Source: Biomphalaria glabrata
Lineage: Eukaryota > Mollusca > Gastropoda > Planorbidae
Assembly: GCF_947242115.1 (NCBI RefSeq)
Contig: NC_074728.1
Coordinates: forward strand, 620,001 to 684,000
Direction of reading: 5' to 3'
Length of the DNA stretch: 64,000 nucleotides
Positions 34,285 through 45,359 of this stretch are shown here, in pieces. The notes beneath the pieces were generated by a model. That model did not search any database. It was not told where the DNA came from and worked only from the letters and a program-made list of their open reading frames with translations. Numbering within the stretch: the stretch's first letter is position 1; every line of letters begins with the position of its first letter. The position numbers and the translations under genes are program-made.

Positions 34285-34510
34285 AAAATGAAACCGGAAA
34301 TGGTCATCAATAGGATTTCCTTGTTTACAAACAACATCAAGATGGCGAAGGTTTAATCTTTTAGTTTTATCAGTGACTCATTACTTAACTATCTTAGTGG
34401 TGGGGGAAAAAAACACATCGACTACTACAAAAGCATCTTTCTAGATTACGTTATTTAAAAATAGACTCTAGATTTAATTTCAACAAAGGAAATCAATAGT
34501 CTAACCGGAA
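34285..34510 (+). promoter_or_regulatory. Probable promoter and 5' UTR of the Rab gene
   Basis: Two ETS-type words ACCGGAAAT occur at 34293 and 34503, and a YY1-like AAGATGGCG at 34339-34347. Both are common in TATA-less housekeeping promoters. If the YY1 site is transcribed, its ATG opens a four-codon upstream frame (MAKV, stop). The second ETS word overlaps the Rab ATG. The transcription start cannot be fixed from sequence. Confidence 0.4.
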
Positions 34511-37500
34511 ATGAATGATCTAAACATGAAATCTCTAGAGGCGAAAGTGGTGGTGTTAGGTTCACAAGGTAACTTTCAATCATTAGTTAGCACATTAAAT
34601 ATATTATCTATAGATCTATTAAACATTGATTTTAATCAATCACAAAATGACTATAGAGTCCTATAACTTAATGTAATCTGAAACTAGACTAGATCTAGAT
34701 TAAGATTATAAGATAAATAGATTCTAGACTCTAGACTTTATATATCAACTTTCTTTACTTTAATCTAGTTTATTATTAATCTAGTCAATTCTAGTCTATA
34801 ACTATAATAACCTATACTCTAGATCTATGACAAAAGATAGAAATAATCTGTAATCATGTAATTTATTGTAATAAAAAAGTAATGTAAAATTTTGTAATAC
34901 ATGTTTTGTATAATATAGAGTATAGAGGGATCAGATCTAGATTTAAATTCTAAATTTATCTTAGCAGATTTCATTTCTAGTCTAGATTCTTAAGCTAAGA
35001 CAAAGAGGACTGTTTTTCTATTGGCCTATTCATTTTTATAACACAATTCTAGCCAAATCAAAATGAAATATGTTTGTATTCATTAACTGAAATGTTTTGT
35101 TGTTTGTTTTTTTCAAACAAAAAATTTTATATTATACAAAACATGTATTACAAAATGAATGACATTATTACCAAATTTGATAGATTTTATAATAGTTTAT
35201 AATAGTACAGGAAAAGAAATCAAGGATTTTAATATGTAAACATCTTTCTATTTATATCATGGTTTTAAAAAAATGCAATAAAAATAATGTCATCCCTAAA
35301 AGTACAAAAAAAAAAAATTCAAATTAAATTTATTTCATGATCTTTTAAAGAAGACAGATGTCTTATGAAATGATCACATAATGTTTATTGTCGTCTTTTT
35401 ATGTTGTGTATTCAATTAAAGGAGTTACAGATAAACACACAATTTTCTTGGAAATAATCTCTGTAATATTTCCAACATAGAAACAGTTAAAGCAACAGTG
35501 CTCATCAAGAAAATGAATTGTTCAATTTCCATTTCGAGATAATCTAGATTTAGTTTATTGTGATATTTCCAATATCAATAGTGACAGATAAACTCCAAAG
35601 GATCACAAAGATTTTCCTTGCTTTTATCCAGCGTAAGTTTACATTTTCTTGTGCGTCTCAAATATCAGATTTATTAGGCCACAAAATCATTTCGCTGTCT
35701 ACATTGCATTATAACTAATTATAGTGGAACAACCAAATGTTACATTCATGAAATTTTATGTGAATGAAGTGCCTTCTCCTGAAAGTCTTGCTAGTGGTTT
35801 GATCTGTGGACAACACATTGATTTTTTTTTTCTTTTCTTCTGGAGGCATTGGTAATTCGACTAAGTCTTCAATTTTTCATGCTCAATAATTGCAGTTTAA
35901 GATAAGATAATTTTTATTGATCCAATCAAATGGAAATTCAGTTTGACTACAATTGACAACCTAGCGTAACTAGTGTACAATAACAATATAGTTAACATTT
36001 TTTAAAATATTTTTTATTTCTGATGAAGCTACTCTAAACCGTTAGAATAATGCTTTAAATTTCAAATAGTTAAATTGCATATATTACCTATTACCTTCAT
36101 TTGATCTCAACACATCAACTGATACTTGAAATATGGCAAAGGCAGAGTGATTGTGTTTATGATAGGTTCAACTTAGTTTTTGTTCTTCTGCATCAGCCTG
36201 ACACTGAACGCTGTGGCAGAAAGAAGAATTCAAGCCTTTGAGAGTAAATGCTACAGAAAAAAATCCTTCTTAGTAGTCATAAACCATAATCACAAATTAT
36301 TCTTTTCTTCCATCTGTAACACAAGACGATATCAATGTAAAAAAAATTAATAAACATTAAAAGTTGTAAACAATAAACACACATTGAATTCCTTTCTTTT
36401 ATGTTGCTTTTCCATTGCTTTCTTTGTCTGCCTCTTCTTTTTTTCTGTAACTGTTCCCTGAAGAAAGGTCCTTGTGAGCCTTGAGGATCTCGTTGTGGGC
36501 TATAGAGTTTCAGTTTGCATTTTTTTATAGTGGTTAGTTTCGTGTGCATCTAGAGCTGCTTGTGATGATTCTCTTTTGTGCACCATAATGGTTTGTGCAT
36601 TCTAAATTCCTAAGAACGCGCTTTTGTTGATGTCATTTTCTTCTTTGCCTCTGTTGTGGTTGTGCTGATGGCGGATCTTTTGTTGCAGTTGTTTTCTTCC
36701 CCAGTATTGGGGACGCAGGCTTGGGACTGTGAGGAGTCGAGTCTGTAGGCTTGGTATTTGACTATCACCCATGGTGTTAGGGTGTGGGTGTTGCGAGCCC
36801 TGATCGACTGTGGCACTGAGTTTAAGGTGTGCTATAGTTTCTTTGAATATAACTTGTACTTGCCTTGTAAAAGCTACTAGATCTATTATTCGTTCATCAT
36901 AATATTTCATTTGCTCATTGAATTTCTAAACTTACGATTTTGTTTTTAGCTAATGTAAGTTAACTGATCGCTATCGTTGAACAATTGTTGTATTCACTAA
37001 ATGTTCAGTTGAATAACCTTTATTCAGTGTTAGTCAGTCACTGTTTCCTATGCAGATAATATTAACTTTGGTTTGCACTGTTCAGGGTGGGAAGCACGGG
37101 GCCGTAATATCATACCCTATTTAAACTGTTATCCCCCACCCTGACAGTTAGCAGGTCATCATTGGGTCCCCTTGTTTCTAATCTCTTCCTTTTCGATCCA
37201 GTATTTGTAGGTGATACCTAGAATCCTTGTCTAAAAACTTAATTTCATTGCTAGGATCTTCCTTTCCTCTAGTTCTGCAGTTAGCAAACATATAAGAATG
37301 TAGCCATAACCAATCAGTCTTATCAGCTTCCAAGTAAAACTAAAATTGTATTCTTAGCTTGTGGTGTCTGTACTCTCATATGGTTGTAAAAAAATGGACG
37401 CTGAATGCTAAGGCTAAAAGAAAAAATCAAGCCTTTGTGAGTAATACTAGAACTGGTGGGCATCAAATACCAGGAAAAGAAGACAAATGAGTTTATACTT

Positions 37501-40500
37501 TTACAAGTCAACACTCTGGCTGGTTAAAAAGAAGAAACTCCCCAATACTGTTAAGAGATGAAAGCTGAATTGTGGAAAGACATCCTTCAAAGTACAGAGC
37601 TGGCTGGTCAATGTAATAGAATGAACTGGCCTCTATCTAAATATCCTGCTACGAACAGTTATTGACTGGGAAAGGTGTAGGAGTTTGGTTGCGCAAACTG
37701 TCATAACACCCCTTGACGAAAGTCAAGAGACAGATGATGATCTTATACTTGGATGATGGACAACTAAACTATTTATTCCCCAGTGATGTAACAGTCATCA
37801 TTATAACAACAATAAAACACTCCTTCGTAGGGACATGATAAAAAATAAGAAATCTATTCCTCTATTAATAAAAGTATTGTGGGACTAGGAGAAGGAAGAG
37901 AAGGCCAAGGTCACCCCATGAATTATCATGTATCTAAGTAATAAATTTTTTTTTAAAATAGTTTTCTTATTACAAAATCAGCATTTTTTTCAGCTGTAAA
38001 TGTTCATGCTTATTGTAATATTGGCATGCATGTAAGGACTTTTAAGATATGAGAAATTAATTTGCAGCATTAACAATAGTTTCCTTGTTCTTCCCTGACA
38101 TAAGTATTTATTCAGTAAACCTACAAACTAGTAATCTATTAGTATAACTTAATAGCAATTATATTAAGAAGTTGTCAGTGTAGGAGGGGAAAAAAATAAT
38201 TTAAACATGAAAAAAAATTTTTTTTTTAATGGAACCATTTTTTATGGTTTATACCTGAAAAACAAAAAGTGTACATAGACAGAGTGGATAACCTTTTATT
38301 TATTGAACTGAGTCAACAAAATGACAACATAGAAAAAGACTTGGAAAGAATGAAACATTGGGAAAATATATTTAATTAAAAAAAAATAATTTATATATGT
38401 ATTTAATGTCTGGACGACCTAACTATTTAACAACAGTTATACAACCCTATGTCTTTACCAGTTTTCATGTATCTGACTAATATGTTGGCCTCCTTCAGTC
38501 GTTGAATGACCATGGTTCATTTGATAGAGTACTTTTTCATGTGACTTAACTCTTTCTCTCCGTAATTATTTACCATATTCTGGTGGAATTAACGTTGGTA
38601 TCGTCAGTTAGGAGAGAAAGAGTTAAGAACCCATTTCTGGAGAGACATTCCTGTCCACATACAATGACTGTAAAGGTGACATTTGCATTGATGGTAGAGG
38701 AACACATTTTTTATTTGACTCTCCTTCCTCCTGACTTGAGGTCAAGATTTCTTCAATGTTCATAGCTTTCTTACTCATCATCTCTTTCAACATAGTGCAG
38801 TCTAGTTAACCAAAATAGATAAAGTCCAGTTGTGATCTTTACTCACCTACCTGTAATTACTGTGTGTTACTTCTTAGAGTGTTAGTCAGTAGACTAAGCT
38901 GCTTGTGTAGAGTATATATATATATATATGGCTCCTTTTGTCTCGAAAGGCAATGGATGCACCCAAATGAGTCACTGGTTTTGGCTTAATCTTGAGACGG
39001 GGCAGAATCTGGTGTGGCTAATCAAGCCAATTCTAGAACGGCAGACTTTGCCACAATTCGTACATGTGTATGCCTCTGATTTAGGGCTAACAGACAGGGC
39101 AGCTTTCTTTTTATCCCTCTTGATTAAAGCCGCTTCAATTCTTTTGTTCTCAGCAAGGGTTGTCCCAGCACGCACAGTCTGTCTCCATGCACTCCGGTCT
39201 TTGGCTATGTTTTCCCACATACTTTCGCTGATGCCTGCGGCTCTCATGTCTCGCTTGCAGACATCTCTATATGTTAGTCTTGGGCGGCCCTTGGGTCTGA
39301 CTCCTTCCACAAGCTCAGCATATAAGATATCTTTCGGTTTCAAAGGTTGTCATGGCCAGGGGTGTCAATGGGGTTAAGCTCCCATTGTCTATAAAATACT
39401 CCTAATGGCATGCGTCTCAAATAGCCTCTGACAACTAAGTCCAGCACCTGGCCTGCTCGTGTGGCTTAGATATTAAGCCCGGCGAAACTGCTCTTACTAA
39501 CAGGTGAAGGGGTGAAGGCGGATACCTGGCGCCACAAAACCGGGAGCTTCGGGCAGATGTAGAGTATATAAGTATCTTTTTATCTTATAAATTACAGATG
39601 TTACTTCAAGAGAGAAGATAAGTATGTCCTACACCAGGTGCAAGCTGGCTATATGGGCATTCAGGGAAATGGCTGAAAGGGCCCCATGGGTGCCACTATG
39701 GCACATGTCAGACTGTTCAGGGTTTTATAATGTTCTCTAATAAAACAAAGAAAGTTATTCTCTTTAACATAATATATGCACATTACCAATGTCTTCTAAT
39801 TATCCTGATCAAAAAAGTTATTCTCTTTAACATAATATATGCACATTATCATTGTCTTCCAAGTACCGCTGATCAAAGAAAGTTATTATCTTTTCAGGAG
39901 TGGGCAAAACCAGTGTAGTCATTCGTTATGTTGGTGGCATGTTCAGTAAAGCCGTGAGCCCGACTATTGGAGCATCTTTCTTCACTTACAAATTGTACGT
40001 GGGAGAACTAGTTTAAAGTAATCTGTAAACATTGTTGTTGATAAAGAGACTTACTACATCAAACTATTTAAAGTAATCTGTAAACATTGTTGTTGACTTA
40101 CTTACTGCATCAAGCTGTTTAAAGTAATCTGTAAACATTGTTGTTGATAAAGAGACTTACTACATCAAACTGTTTAAAGTAATCTGTAAACATTGTTGTT
40201 GATAAAGAGACTTACTACATCAAACTGTTTAAAGTAATCTGTAAACATTGTTGTTGACTTACTTACTATATCAAACTGTTTAAAGTAATCTGTAAACATT
40301 GTTGTTGACTTACTTACTACATCAAACTGTTTAAAGTAATCTGTAAACATTGTTGTTGACTTACTTACTACATCATACTGTTTAAAGTAATCTGTAAACA
40401 TTGTTGTTGACTTACTTACTACATCAAGCTGTATTTTTTAAAAATCTTTTTGTATGTCATTGATAAAAAAAAAATGATTTCTCTTGTCACTGTTGTAGGA

Positions 40501-43500
40501 CACTTGAACAATACAGAGTCAAACTTCAGGTCTGGGACACAGCGGGACAGGAACGGTTTAGATCTATGGTAATAATATTTTATTCTGGACTGTTCAATTG
40601 TCTATGACCTTTTTTATGTAACCTGACTTGTAAATTATTGTCACACACATACACAAAGATTTAAATTCTCAAAAGAAAAAAAAATGTTTAGTTACTCAAA
40701 AGAATTGATTTATCATTTTTTTGTAGGTAAGTTTGTGTTTATTGGAAACGAAAATGTCTATTATCAAACGGATGGATGACTGCGGAGTTTTGTGGTTAGT
40801 GCTTTAAAATGTGACAATGCTTCCATCCTCTGTGAACCTCCAGGAGCTATAAAGTATAGCTCCCTCCCCCTTTTCAGACCTTACAATTTGTAGGGAAGAT
40901 AATGTTATCTGTTTCTGTGGCCTACAGTTAACTAGGGTGTCATGCGGCCAGCACATTGACTAACTACCTTTACTTTTTCAATGTCAAAGGACCCCCTAGG
41001 TTCAGAAGACTAGCGCTTGACCTCTCAATCACCTCAGGCTAGGACGTAATAATCTATGTGTCTGAAGGAACATTCCAAAAGTAGAAAATAGAAACAAAAA
41101 CTTTTCAATTTCACTGGAAAACACTAAAACTGGGAACAAATTTTAAACGCTGAAACAAAATAAAATAGCAAGTAGTGTGCGCAAGTTCTAAAAGTTAAAA
41201 TAAATTCTATAAAAATTATCTTAACATTGTTTAGTTTTTCTGAAATAGTATAGCCTCCTCAGTTTCTCAATTTATATTTATACTGGGATTTTGAAATACA
41301 TGATTCTGGTGACCCTGTCACATTCATCAATATCTTACTTTGTTGAGCCTCACATGGTCTGTCGATCATCTTTCTGCGTTCCTCTCTGCCTTTTTCCTTG
41401 CTCAGAATCTTTTTCAAAGACAGGCCCGTCCATAATTTGTTTTCTTCATATTCCTTTTTTTTTTTGGTCTGTTTCTTCTTCTTTTCTCTGGTTCTGCTCC
41501 TTGTAGGAAGGTCTTTCCAAGCCCTGAGTGCGTCATGATATCAACATACAGTTTAAATGTGTTTTTTTTTTTTTACAGTTGTCATCATGGGACCCACCTT
41601 TGGGATTGTTTTGAATGACTTCAATTAATCTATTAATGTTCCATGTATAATTGATTGCTTTTAACTGATATCAGGTCTATGTTTGAAATCCAGTATTTTT
41701 TTACCTTTACCTATGCCTTAGTCTTTTGGACCGTTGGGGCACCAAGCAAGACTCATCGACTGTCTTTCTCCATTCCTCCCTGTCTTTTGCCCTGTTTAGA
41801 ACCTGTTTCAATGGCAGGCCCGTCCATTCTTTTATGCTGTCCTCCCATCGCTTTCTCTGTCTGCCTCTTTTACTTTTTCCTGGTACTGTTCCCGGAAGGA
41901 AGGTCTTTGCAAACCCAGATGATCTAGTATTAATTAATCTTAACCGGTAAAAAAAGAAAGATTCATCTCTTATATTGTTTTTAGGAGTACATTAAAAAAG
42001 AAATAGCAATGCTTTCTGTCAGTTATAACCAAATCTTAAATGTTCTGATTTTTTTTTTAATTTCAGGCTCCAATGTATTACAGGAAGGCCAATGCTGCTA
42101 TGTTGGTCTATGACATCACATCATTGGAGAGTTTCTATGACATCAAAGACTGGGTCAAAGGTCAGTTTGAAACTAAGGTTTCTTCTTTCACATCTATTTA
42201 TGTGGATGGATGGTGTCACCTGATGATTCTGTAATGTGACTTTGGGATTGTTTCTCTTTTAGGCTTTCCATCTGTCAGGATGGTTAACTAGACTTCACTA
42301 GAACTAATATTTGATGAACATTTCAACAGATTACTTCAAATAATTGTGAAGCTTCCTTTGTAGCTGACACACTTGTTTTTAGACAAATTCATTGACACCA
42401 TATAATTTCAATATATCCGGTATAAGTATTACACAACCTGAATTAGTGCACCAGTTGTAAGTCCTTCTATCAAATCTTTATAAATCTGACTGAGACCTTT
42501 AAAAGTATTTTTCTTGTATACAGACAGGTCTAGATAGGAATTTTCCTGCTTATATACAAGCACAAAACCATTTCCCATTTGTATCTTGATGGCTGTTCTG
42601 TTTTTTATAAAATTTTGGATGTTCCTTCAGAAATAAATATTTTTATGTCCTAGTCCAAACACCCTGCGGGACAGCAGGGGATGGAAGTTGACAGGATTTA
42701 AACATGGGACCATTGTGATCACATGCAGAATGGCATACCAGTTATCTCACTATAAATTGAATATAAATTACAGAGGTTCCTTCAAAACAGAAGATTATTG
42801 TTTCCTATGCTTCTTCATGTGTTAACCCAGTCAGCATGTTAATTTGAGACACTCTGCTGAATCATTGATTTTCTTAACTGATTCAGGCCACCCATTCCTT
42901 TCTCTAATGGCAATAGAGAAAAAGGAGCACTTACACTAATTTGTCCTTGCATATGGAATAAGAAATGTGCCTTTATCTTATGTCTTTTCAAGTATTTTGT
43001 TTGGTTTTGTATTTTAAAGTAATTGTTTATTGATAATTGCTGCTTTCCTTTTTAGTCTTCTCTTAGGGATTTTACTAATGGTGTTACTCTAGTAAAATGT
43101 GGCCCTAGTTTCACATTGTAAGCTTTAAACAAAATTAAAATTGATTGTTATGAATTGGGTAACTTCCTCCCCCGCAAAAGCCATCTACAATCTTTCAAGA
43201 ACATGACACACACTTCTGTTAAATTACCGTCTTAACAAAATAAATCTCACACACCTACCCCTTTGTAGACACAGTGCCCACCCTTATGAAACTGTAAACA
43301 TCTTCTTTGAATACCCCATCTTAATCCAGACCAAAAATGCGAAATAACTAGGTATTATAATAAATAAAAAAATATCATGGAATCCCCATATTGATGAAAC
43401 TATTAAAAAATCAAACATTAGGGCTTTTTATAAGAAATTTCTACAAATCAAATAAAAACATAAAACTAAACTATTATTTAACCATGGTTAGGTCAATAAT

Positions 43501-45359
43501 AAAATAATAATAATCTTAATTGTCCGTAAATATGCATCCTCTGTTTGGGATCCCTCAACTCAAGAAAACATTAAGAAACTGGAACAGACACAAAATAGAG
43601 CAGTGAGATTCATAACAAATGAATATTCACATTTGACTATAGTAACACCTTCACTAAAATCATTAAATTTTGAAAGCCTTCAGGCTAGAAGACTTAAAAG
43701 TAAAGTAGTAATTATACATGTCATGATTAGACAAGAAAGTAATTTCAAGTGCAGTAACATTACCCCATTCAAAATCAGCTAATTATGTAATTTCTTTAAG
43801 TTCTTTAATTTTTAAAATACATTATTTTTATTTCTATCTTCAGAACTCAAGAAAAATGTGGACACACCAATAGGTAAATCTCTCCTTTGTCATTCTAGAT
43901 GTCATCTTACTTACTTTACAATCAACAAATATTATCAGTTGTAAGAAGCAAGGTTCCTGGGTGAAGAAAATAATGACCAAATAGAGATAAGCTTTGAGGT
44001 TGCTAAAAATACTGACTTGAAACATTCTTTTTTGGGGACTTGAATGGTCCAGGTAGGTAGTAGACTGGGACCAGGTCCCTGCTTGGCAATGGGGCTAGTT
44101 TAGAGGTCCATGGTTCAAGTCTTCTTTTAACGTATCTATGTTTTAAAGTGAAAGTTCTCCTTTCGGACCTTTTTGATCTATAGGGCAGATGATTTTAAAT
44201 GTGGCCAGCACAATGACCAACCACCTATACTTTTCCCTAACTAATGTCAGGTATCCATTAGAACTGGGTGGACTCAGAGGCACCCAAAGATTTAGAAATT
44301 AAAAATCCCAGTCTTCACCAGGATTTGAAACCAGGACCCCTAGTTCAGAAGCAAAGCGTTTTACTGCTCAGCCTCCTATCTATGTTTTGTCATATTCTTA
44401 ACCTTTTCTCTGAAAAGTGGAAGTTCTTGAAGGGAGACAATCATTCTCCCCCCCCCCCCACACACACACACATATAGATACACACATACATACATACACA
44501 CACATATACATACATACATACATTTACTCTCTAGTTCAACTAATGTTGTTTTATTTCTTTGTAAATGTAATAATGTTTCCTCAGTTTTATGTCTCCTGGG
44601 AAATAAGAGTGACCTTGACAGTGGGAGAAAAGTCAGTAAAGAAGATGCAGCAGAGTACGCCAGCTCAATAAATGCTCTATTTTATGAAACCTCAGCCTTA
44701 AAAAACACAGGTACTGGTACTTTTATTAGTATTTAGTGTCTCCCCCTTTCATCCTGTCTTGCCCCAAATTTAAATTTTACCAATAATTATTATGTTACTT
44801 TGATATGTTTCTCAGATAGTAAAAGCAAATAATAAGCCAGTATTTCCTGATTTTAATGTGCTTAATCTTTCCTATAATCATTGCAAAAGTTTTTAAAATG
44901 ATTATTAGTTTATAAGAGATATTTTTTTTAAAAAAGACGACAAATGTTTCTTTGACACAAAAGAAATCTAAAATTATTTTTCTTAAAAGAAAAATGATTT
45001 AGATATTACCTTCACCTATTGCAACTTGGGGCATCACACATGATCTGTTAATTGTCCCCTATCCATTGCAGGCTTGTCCATTCTTTTATGTTGTCTTCCC
45101 ATCGCTGTCTCCTTTTATTAAAATGACCTTTGCCAGTTATTTCAAAGCCATTTATTTGTATTACACAGGTATTGAAGATGCTTTTCTTCAAGTTTCCAAG
45201 CAACTGATCCACCTGTATGAGACAGTCCCTAACAGTGGGATGGGCTCTCTCATATCTCAGCAACCACCAGACATGTTTGCAGGAAGCCAGGCTCTAAAAC
45301 TGCCAGACCGACAGGAACCAGGACAACAGCAGACGTCAGAATCCAACTGTGCTTGCTGA
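34511..45359 (+). CDS. Rab-family small GTPase, Rab5/21/22-like (seven exons, 221 aa)
   Basis: Exons 34511-34568, 39898-39994, 40499-40568, 42067-42160, 43844-43873, 44585-44710 and 45169-45359 join in phase with GT-AG introns to 222 codons including TGA. All Rab G motifs are visible: P-loop GSQGVGKTS (residues ~17-25), switch I with [16 protein letters not shown] (switch II), GNKSDL (guanine specificity) and ETSAL. The protein ends SNCAC, a Cys-X-Cys site for double geranylgeranylation, so membrane-anchored vesicle traffic is the expected role. Switch I PTIGASF and APMYYR after switch II point to the Rab5/22/31 endosomal group; the exact subfamily is unsettled (Rab21 and Rab24 also share parts). 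Length is normal for a Rab. The start is chosen because it is the first in-frame ATG; a second lies five codons later. Intron 1 is over 5 kb and full of repeats. Confidence 0.92.
34889..35156. repeat. Perfect 29-bp inverted repeat, arms 210 bp apart
   Basis: The left arm (34889-34917, core TTTGTAATACATGTTTTG) is the exact reverse complement of the right arm (35128-35156, core CAAAACATGTATTACAAA). It could be a MITE-like element or a snap-back in the pre-mRNA. I see no clear target-site duplication. Confidence 0.85.
35890..36000. mobile_element. LINE 3'-UTR-like tail
   Basis: AAGATAAGATAATTTTTATTGATCCAATCAAATGGAAATTC resembles the 3' UTR plus short-repeat tail of a non-LTR element. A related phrase (TATTTATTGTCCACGTGGAAATC) is at 49796-49822. 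Confidence 0.45.
36185..36275 (+). mobile_element. LINE fragment (family A)
   Basis: The plus strand reads [20 protein letters not shown], matching the [13 protein letters not shown] stretch of the longer piece at 37335. Too short for more. Confidence 0.65.
36385..36550 (-). mobile_element. LINE 3' fragment (family A-like)
   Basis: The minus strand reads [29 protein letters not shown], the RRGRQRKxWxxNIKEW tail motif shared with 41720, 45010 and 55930. Confidence 0.65.
37335..37740 (+). mobile_element. LINE 3' fragment (family A), decayed
   Basis: Translation in more than one frame gives [14 protein letters not shown] and, further on, a diverged counterpart of the EWTGLSLxxLLRTAADREKW tail. 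At least one stop and one frame change are visible. Sequence near 37500-37720 is about 70-80% like 55930-56190 by eye. Confidence 0.7.
38930..39343 (-). mobile_element. LINE 3' fragment (family B) with C-terminal zinc knuckle
   Basis: An open 123-codon minus frame: [20 protein letters not shown], a W-containing [17 protein letters not shown] stretch, then a C-terminal [23 protein letters not shown] finger. This layout is the usual end of a widespread invertebrate non-LTR element. It is not a host zinc-finger gene. It is still open, so relatively young, though 5'-truncated. Confidence 0.8.
39402..39557 (+). repeat. Rep500 fragment
   Basis: Matches the reverse complement of 52000-52180: GGCATGCGTCTCAAATAGCC, GCTTAGATATTAAGCCCGGC and ACAGGTGAAGGGGTGAAGGC. 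It abuts the LINE fragment just to its left. Confidence 0.8.
39748..39897. repeat. Short tandem repeat forming the exon 2 acceptor
   Basis: AAAGTTATTCTCTTTAACAT occurs at about 39750 and 39808, and a third copy (AAAGTTATTATCTTTTCAG) at 39879 supplies the polypyrimidine tract and AG used by Rab exon 2. Confidence 0.85.
40010..40435. repeat. 51-55-bp intronic minisatellite, about 8 units
   Basis: The unit is TTTAAAGTAATCTGTAAACA followed by TTGTTGTTGA and one of two spacers (TAAAGAGACTTACTACATC or CTTACTTACTACATC). It starts 15 bp after the exon 2 donor and fills most of the 504-bp intron 2. The 75-codon minus frame is a by-product. Confidence 0.95.
40866..41042 (-). mobile_element. SINE family A, internally deleted, minus strand
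   Basis: The tail (CCCCTTTTCAGACCTTACAA) and the body up to TTTTTCAATGTCA are present. The B-box and middle segments are missing. The head resumes at CCCTAGGTTCAGAAGACTAG. Confidence 0.75.
41290..41545 (-). mobile_element. LINE 3' fragment (family A-like), diverged
   Basis: The minus strand reads [22 protein letters not shown], then [24 protein letters not shown] and CEAQQSK, aligning with 41720-41930. In Rab intron 3. Confidence 0.7.
41718..41930 (-). mobile_element. LINE 3' fragment (family A-like)
   Basis: The minus strand reads [40 protein letters not shown] and [17 protein letters not shown], a clean C-terminal tail. A second fragment of the same type lies 170 bp to the left in the same orientation. 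Confidence 0.8.
42835..43110 (-). mobile_element. LINE 3' fragment (family C)
   Basis: The reverse complement resembles the [14 protein letters not shown] tail of 32765 with several frame disruptions. An opposite-strand fragment of the same family follows at 43320. Confidence 0.7.
43320..43800 (+). mobile_element. LINE fragment (family C), reverse-transcriptase end
   Basis: The plus strand gives [60 protein letters not shown] and [20 protein letters not shown], a standard thumb-to-tail region of a CR1/L2/Jockey-like LINE, with a few stops and an AT insertion. It ends about 45 bp before Rab exon 5. Confidence 0.85.
44152..44378 (-). mobile_element. SINE family A, minus strand
   Basis: TCTCCTTTCGGACC tail, CCAACCACCTATACTTTTCCC body, CCAGGATTTGAAACCAGGACC B-box complement, and a head ending CTGCTCAGCCTCC. 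Part of the body near 44190 is deleted. Confidence 0.8.
44449..44523. repeat. C-run and (CA)n/(CATA)n microsatellite
   Basis: Ten to eleven C residues, then CACACACA, then CATA/CATACA units. It lies 60 bp upstream of Rab exon 6. Confidence 0.95.
45010..45115 (-). mobile_element. LINE tail fragment (family A-like) next to Rab exon 7
   Basis: The minus strand reads [18 protein letters not shown], then CDAPSC. Only about 50 bp separate it from the exon 7 acceptor. Confidence 0.65.

Larger units (their letters stand above)
34569..39897 (+). other. Rab intron 1 (5.3 kb)
   Basis: Donor AAG|GTAACT, acceptor ATCTTTTCAG. Holds a 29-bp inverted repeat, several LINE tails and a Rep500 fragment, listed separately. 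Stretches 35160-35890, 36560-37330 and 37740-38900 hold nothing I can name. A 102-codon minus frame at 36602-36910 is unrecognised, and CAGGGTGGG (37084) pairs with CCCACCCTG (37134) as a short inverted repeat. Confidence 0.85.

Noticed and set aside
38972-39343. Host zinc-finger gene
   Set aside because: The C-terminal finger and the upstream [13 protein letters not shown] and WRQ motifs are the usual tail of a non-LTR retrotransposon.
45048-45263. Minus-strand gene overlapping Rab exon 7
   Set aside because: Half is a LINE tail and half is the antisense of the Rab coding exon.
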